DNA from: Dehalococcoidia bacterium
GTDB lineage: Bacteria > Chloroflexota > Dehalococcoidia > Dehalococcoidales > UBA1222
Direction: 5' to 3'
NCBI GenBank assembly: GCA_009779255.1
Contig: WREQ01000005.1
Location: 1 to 49,913, forward strand
DNA: 49,913 nucleotides
Positions 45,761-49,913 of this stretch are shown piece after piece. Both the position numbers and the translations under genes were made by a program. The notes under the pieces were generated by a model. The model saw only the letters and a program-made list of their open reading frames with translations, searched no databases and was not told the DNA's origin. Position 1 is the stretch's first letter; each line of letters opens with the position of its first letter.

Positions 45761-47770
45761 ATGTCGCAAGATTTTGAAGAGCTATGCGTCAACACCATAC
45801 GTTTTCTCTCGATTGATGCCATCGAGAAGGCCGCCTCTGGGCACCCGGGTGCGCCTATGGGCATGGCCGCCATGACCTACAGCCTGTGGCAGCATTTCCT
45901 GAAGCACAACCCCACCAACCCCGAGTGGCCGGACCGCGACCGATTTGTCCTCTCCGCGGGACATGCCTCAATGCTGTTGTATTCAATACTACATCTCACC
46001 GGCTACAACATTACCCTCGACGACATCCGGCAGTTCCGCCAGTGGAACAGCCGCGCACCCGGTCACCCTGAGTACGGCATTACGCCGGGAGTCGAAACCA
46101 CAACAGGCCCGCTCGGGCAGGGTTTCGCCAATGCTGTGGGTATGGCGCTCGCCGAACGGCATCTGGCCGCCCGTTACAATGAGGATGGGTTTGAAATAGT
46201 AAACCATTACACATATTGCATATGTTCCGACGGCGACCTTATGGAAGGTGTATCTGCCGAGGCCGCCTCGCTGGCGGGGACGCTGAAACTGGGGAAGCTG
46301 ATATGCCTTTACGATGCCAACGGAATTTCCATCGAAGGCAGTACGGATATAGCGTTCGACGAGGATGTGGGACAGCGTTTCAGGGCATACGGCTGGCAGG
46401 TAATCGGCCCGGTTGATGGCATGAGCATCGCCGCCGTTGACGAGGCCATCACGCAGGCGCAAAGCGATACCGGACGCCCCAACCTGATTATCTGCAAAAC
46501 CACTATCGGCTACGGCGCTCCCCACAAAGCCGGCACAGCGCACGCCCACGGCGAGCCACTGGGCAGAGACGAAGCCGCTCTGACCAGACAGGCACTTGGC
46601 TGGGAATACACCGAGCCATTCAGCATACCAGTCGATGTCCTGCAGCACTTCAGAAAGGCAACCGATAACGGACGGCAGCTGGAGATGGACTGGAACAACC
46701 TGTTTGAAAGATACCGCATGGCGCATCCGTTAAAGGCGGCCAAGTTTGAACAAGCCCTGAACGGCACACTCCCCGAAGACTGGCAGGATGGTCTTGATAA
46801 CCTTTTCAGCCCGGATATGAAGCCTGTGGCCACCCGTGAAGCATCTGGAATAGTGCTCAACGCGCTTGCGGCAAAAATTCCTGCGCTGATGGGCGGCTCT
46901 GCCGACTTGGCGCCCTCAACCAAAACACTGATAAAAGACGGGGGAGACTTCGGGGCTGGCAACTACGGCGCGCGCAATCTGCATTTTGGCATCCGCGAGC
47001 ACGCCATGGGTTCCATCGCCAACGGCATGGCGCTACACGGCGGAATTATCCCATATACCGCCACTTTCCTTGTTTTTTACGACTACATGCGCCCACCGGT
47101 GAGACTGGCGGCACTAAGTAAAATCCGAAACATTTTCATTTTCACTCACGATTCAATCGGAGTGGGGGAAGACGGCCCCACCCATCAACCAATTGAGCAC
47201 GTCGCTGGATTGCGCTCGGTGCCAGACCTGACCACATTCCGCCCGGCTGACGCTACTGAAACCGCTGAGGTCTGGAAACTGGCGCTGGAAAAACGTGACA
47301 GACCCAGCGCTATAGTTCTGACACGACAGGCATTACCAGTGTTCGACCGGACGAAACTTGCCGCAGCTGCCGGAACCAGACGCGGGGCTTACGTTCTCTG
47401 GCAAGCATCCAGCGCCCCGCAACTGATACTGCTTGCTACCGGCTCAGAGGTGCACATCGCCATGGAAGCCGCCATACTGCTCGGCGAGGCCGGCGTTGCC
47501 ACCCGCGTGGTATCCATGCCGTCATGGGAGCTTTTCGAGGCACAGGACGAAGACTACCGACTGTCCGTACTGCCTCCATCCATAAAAAACCGCATTTCGA
47601 TTGAAGCCGGCACGACTTTTGGCTGGTGCCGTTACACCGGAGACAGCGGCATCAACATCGGCATCGACCGATTTGGCGCCTCGGCGCCCGGAAAAGTCCT
47701 CTACGAAAAACTCGACATCACCGCGAACCGCGTGGTGAATGAAGCCTTGCAGCTGCTAGGCATGAAGTAA
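45761..47770 (+). CDS. tkt: Transketolase
   Basis: 669 residues, full length. A thiamine-diphosphate enzyme that moves two-carbon units between sugar phosphates. Marks: AIEKAASGHPGAPMGMAAM, VLSAGHASMLLYS, TGPLGQGFANAVGMA, the ThDP-Mg motif SDGDLMEGVSAEAAS, FGIREHAMGSIANGMA, and THDSIGVGEDGPTHQPIEH. GGAGAGG precedes ATG 45761. Its 3' end overlaps the opposite epimerase-like gene by 15 bases. Confidence 0.97.
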   Translation: MSQDFEELCVNTIRFLSIDAIEKAASGHPGAPMGMAAMTYSLWQHFLKHNPTNPEWPDRDRFVLSAGHASMLLYSILHLTGYNITLDDIRQFRQWNSRAPGHPEYGITPGVETTTGPLGQGFANAVGMALAERHLAARYNEDGFEIVNHYTYCICSDGDLMEGVSAEAASLAGTLKLGKLICLYDANGISIEGSTDIAFDEDVGQRFRAYGWQVIGPVDGMSIAAVDEAITQAQSDTGRPNLIICKTTIGYGAPHKAGTAHAHGEPLGRDEAALTRQALGWEYTEPFSIPVDVLQHFRKATDNGRQLEMDWNNLFERYRMAHPLKAAKFEQALNGTLPEDWQDGLDNLFSPDMKPVATREASGIVLNALAAKIPALMGGSADLAPSTKTLIKDGGDFGAGNYGARNLHFGIREHAMGSIANGMALHGGIIPYTATFLVFYDYMRPPVRLAALSKIRNIFIFTHDSIGVGEDGPTHQPIEHVAGLRSVPDLTTFRPADATETAEVWKLALEKRDRPSAIVLTRQALPVFDRTKLAAAAGTRRGAYVLWQASSAPQLILLATGSEVHIAMEAAILLGEAGVATRVVSMPSWELFEAQDEDYRLSVLPPSIKNRISIEAGTTFGWCRYTGDSGINIGIDRFGASAPGKVLYEKLDITANRVVNEALQLLGMK

Positions 47771-48403
47771 TTTAGACAGGTTGCGATAGGCAGCGGCCCG
47801 GTCCGATTGCGCGAAAACCGCGCTGCCCACGCAGATTTCATTCACTCCCGTACTCGCCACCCGACCGATATTGTCCATCTTGACGCCGCCGTCAATAGCA
47901 GTGCACATACAAGGAAAGCGGCGGCGGAACTCCGCGATTTTTTCCAGCGTCTCCGGAATGAACTGTGCCCCATAGTATCCGGGATGCACAGCCATAAACA
48001 ACACCGTTTGCAGCCGGCTCAACAGATTGTCGCTGAGGACCGAAATATCAGTTTCGGGATTGAGCGCCAGACCCGCCCTAACACCCAGCGCCGTAATTAC
48101 GGAGATGGACTCCTCGATGCTATCCGGCGCGGATTCGTAATGGACTATAATCCGGCTTGCCCCTGCACACGCAAAATCCTCCAGGTACTTCACCGGATTT
48201 TCCACCATAAGATGCGCTTCCCAGCCAGTTTTGAGGCCAGCCGCAGCGACATCGGCAGCGCTGATACTGCGCGAAGGAACAAAGAATCCGTCCATGATGT
48301 CCACCTGAACCCAGTCGGCAAACGTTTCCACCGACCGAGCCATCGCCGTGAACGCGGCGGCGTCATCAGTCAGAATGGCCGGAACAACACGCTGTACACT
48401 CAT
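47756..48403 (-). CDS. Ribulose-phosphate 3-epimerase-like protein
   Basis: 215 residues, a TIM barrel of the Rpe family. Recognisable blocks: VDIMDGFFVPSRSI, EAHLMVENPVKYLEDFACAG, GLALNPETDISVL, MAVHPGYYGAQF and the catalytic TAIDGGVKMDNIG. Odd: the first metal-ligand His of the family (H-x-D-x-M-D) is Gln here (VQVDIMDG), while the other His (HLMV) and both Asp remain, and the usual NPGFGGQ reads HPGYYGAQ. It may still be the cell's Rpe, given tkt and rpiB in the same window, or a relative with another sugar substrate. It overlaps the cyclase-family stop by four bases. Confidence 0.85.
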   Translation of the reverse strand: MSVQRVVPAILTDDAAAFTAMARSVETFADWVQVDIMDGFFVPSRSISAADVAAAGLKTGWEAHLMVENPVKYLEDFACAGASRIIVHYESAPDSIEESISVITALGVRAGLALNPETDISVLSDNLLSRLQTVLFMAVHPGYYGAQFIPETLEKIAEFRRRFPCMCTAIDGGVKMDNIGRVASTGVNEICVGSAVFAQSDRAAAYRNLSKLLHA

Positions 48404-49050
48404 AACGCCCTCAATATCACCCTGGCCGGCGCGCCGTCACTGCTTTCAAGTTTTAACGGCAGACACAGCAACTCATATTCGCCCACCGGAACTCCGCGCA
48501 AATCCACGCCTTCCACAACCACCACCCCCGCGCCAAGCAAAATTTTATGCACCGGATAATCGTCGCTGTCAAAAACGTCTACGGAAAGAGAATCCAGCGC
48601 CATAAGCTGAATACCGTGTTCGACGACGTATTCTGCCGCACCTGCATCCAGCGCCACATAATTTTTGTCGAATGTCCCGCTGGCCAACAGCTCGGAGTTG
48701 GACGTCTTGAGCAACAGTCTGGACGCGCCCCCAAAATCGATACCGCGCAGTATATCGTGGGTAATCATCGTGCAATGCGGAACCTCGACCACCCTCGCCG
48801 GACCAACAAGCCGGCACAAGTCGACATCCTCGGTATACGCACCATTTTCCAGCATATGCGCCGGCGCGTCAAGATGTGTTCCAGCATGCACGCTCAAGCT
48901 AATATCAGTAACAGACCCTGCGCCGTGGACTTTTGACTTACAGAAGACGACAGGTGCATCGCCCGGCCACGTCAAAATGCCAGGCCGCAGCGGTAAAGTC
49001 ACATCATATAGCTTGCCCTGTTTCAATTCACCACTCCAATCTGACATCAT
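48400..49050 (-). CDS. Cyclase-family hydrolase (kynurenine-formamidase-like)
   Basis: About 216 residues of the putative-cyclase family (PF04199 type). The metal-binding signature HAGTHLDAPAHM is intact, preceded by DVTLPLRPGILTWPGD and followed by LDSLSVDVFDSDDYPVHKILL. Members hydrolyse cyclic amides or N-formylkynurenine, and many have no known substrate. No ribosome site is seen at ATG 49050 (or the next codon ATG 49047); TTG 49074 is less likely. It is the upstream gene of a pair with the epimerase-like gene. Confidence 0.88.
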   Translation of the reverse strand: MMSDWSGELKQGKLYDVTLPLRPGILTWPGDAPVVFCKSKVHGAGSVTDISLSVHAGTHLDAPAHMLENGAYTEDVDLCRLVGPARVVEVPHCTMITHDILRGIDFGGASRLLLKTSNSELLASGTFDKNYVALDAGAAEYVVEHGIQLMALDSLSVDVFDSDDYPVHKILLGAGVVVVEGVDLRGVPVGEYELLCLPLKLESSDGAPARVILRAL

Positions 49051-49247
49051 TTCAGAATAGAGATCTGATACCAAGCAACGATTCTTCCCATTAGCTTACT
49101 TTTTTGCCCGCCTTTTAGCAACTCGAAGCAGTGCTCTCGCCAAGCTGCAAAAGCTGTCTTACGTGATTTATATTCAGCCCCATTATAGATAAACATAAAC
49201 ACCTTCAACTATTGGGGGTGTTGCGACGTTCGCTAGAACCTAAGAGT

Positions 49248-49278
49248 TTGACAAAGTCGGGGGGGAGTAGAATACAAT
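49248..49278 (+). promoter_or_regulatory. Candidate promoter with a G7 tract in the spacer
   Basis: TTGACA (49248-49253) and TACAAT (49273-49278) are 19 bases apart, with seven G (49259-49265) in the spacer. It lies 26 bases before the terminal lipoprotein gene. Confidence 0.5.
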
Positions 49279-49303
49279 TCCCTGTTGGAGGATCAACAAA
49301 CAT

Positions 49304-49913
49304 ATGAACAAATTTGCAGTTGCAGTCTCGGCTTTGCTAGTAGCCTCTCTGTGCGTCATATCAAGTTGCGGGCCAATAAAAAGAGACAACCTGCAGGATT
49401 ATTATGGCGAATATACATTTACATTGCCGTTTGATTATACTTTCGTCCATTGGTCCGGCAATGTTTATTTTGATACAAACTATTCTATGGAACAAATGGC
49501 CGAACTAGTCAATGAAGCCGGCTACAATACGAGCCTACATGCAATCGGCAATGTCAAAACTATATTGATTTCAGCCCAAAAAGACGGCTTCACCTATTAC
49601 TTCGTTATTTGCGATAAGAATTATCCTTATTCTAGCAATGTTTATACCCTAATGAGTGCTTCAGCAAGTATTAGCATCGGTGCTTCTGGTAATGTCCCGA
49701 CAGACTTTCCATTCGACCGTCCTATTCCATGCAGATTCCTGGCGCCGCTTCATATACTGGAGAGTAGTAGTGGTATGGATCTTTCCGACGTTAGACGCGT
49801 GTACGGTTCATTCGAAGACATAGCGGAGTTTTATCGCGCTACCGGAAAAGATGATTTTATAATTGACGATGTCAACAAGACGATTAGATTTGGGAATAGG
49901 GGTAATCCTGCTT
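49304..49913 (+). CDS. Lipoprotein of unknown function, cut by the window end
   Basis: Open frame from ATG 49304 to the end of the window, at least 203 residues. The N-terminus MNKFAVAVSALLVASLCVIS leads into SCGP, a clear lipobox (Cys about 22), so the protein is exported and lipid-anchored. The rest is polar and Tyr/Asp-rich (LQDYYGEYTFTLPFDYTFVH, DTNYSMEQMAELVNEAGYN) with no family I know. GGAGG lies 12 bases before the ATG. It is more AT-rich than the adjacent core genes, like the first gene of the window. The 3' end is not seen. Confidence 0.8.
   Translation, partial: MNKFAVAVSALLVASLCVISSCGPIKRDNLQDYYGEYTFTLPFDYTFVHWSGNVYFDTNYSMEQMAELVNEAGYNTSLHAIGNVKTILISAQKDGFTYYFVICDKNYPYSSNVYTLMSASASISIGASGNVPTDFPFDRPIPCRFLAPLHILESSSGMDLSDVRRVYGSFEDIAEFYRATGKDDFIIDDVNKTIRFGNRGNPA

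Overview
The window looks like chromosomal DNA from a Dehalococcoidia-type bacterium (phylum Chloroflexota). This is an inference from gene order and protein character: the run ilvD-ilvB-ilvN-ilvC-leuA-leuC-leuD-leuB-cimA, a hisZ-hisG-hisD-hisC-hisB cluster, SdpI-type and Ig-like surface proteins, and tight operons with ATGA overlaps. No rRNA or other marker is present to confirm it. Most of the window is GC-rich biosynthetic core. Four regions (about 1-2520, 22.1-23.3 kb, 42.0-43.4 kb and 49.3 kb to the end) are more AT-rich and carry accessory genes, repeats or homopolymer tracts.

Layout. At 1-2.5 kb lies an AT-rich AAA+ ATPase gene behind long poly-G tracts, ending at a palindromic element that coincides with the truncated 3' end of an HtrA-type protease gene. 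At 2.5-5.9 kb (minus) come the protease, an MFS transporter and a CDF metal exporter, overlapping or nearly touching. queA (minus) and surE (plus) diverge at 7.0 kb. A 730-bp decayed stretch leads into a pantothenate/CoA operon (DUF2520 reductase-like gene, panD, panB, panC). A tRNA cluster (Phe, Leu, Gln, a defective Pro-like copy, Asn) follows, then tRNA-Lys on the other strand. At 12.5-16 kb are a lipoprotein, a DnaJ-like protein and a pair of unknown genes. At 16.1-28.3 kb (minus) is the complete branched-chain amino-acid operon from ilvD to cimA, interrupted between ilvC and leuA by a leucine-rich-repeat lipoprotein gene flanked by short repeats. rpiB and tsaC lie upstream.

At 29.4-35.9 kb (plus) are purine genes (guaA, purD, purE, purB, purC) with an SdpI-family gene between guaA and purD. 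Two gene relics sit in the gaps: a YefM-type antitoxin after guaA and the N-terminus of an MmeI-like restriction-modification protein after purC. At 36.3-41.9 kb (minus) is the histidine cluster, in which hisG encodes two fused catalytic-type domains with reciprocal loss of active-site motifs. A tandem duplication of a small Ig-like membrane protein follows, then birA and a LysR regulator. The last part holds transketolase (plus) facing an epimerase-like gene and a cyclase-family gene (minus), and a lipoprotein gene running off the window end.

Taken together the core genes make Leu, Ile, Val, His, purines, pantothenate and pentose phosphates, as expected of an organism that builds its own amino acids and cofactors. 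CimA points to isoleucine synthesis via citramalate. The most unusual items are the double HisG, the poly-G-flanked ATPase island that abuts a PDZ-less protease, and a small interspersed repeat family that brackets surface-protein genes.
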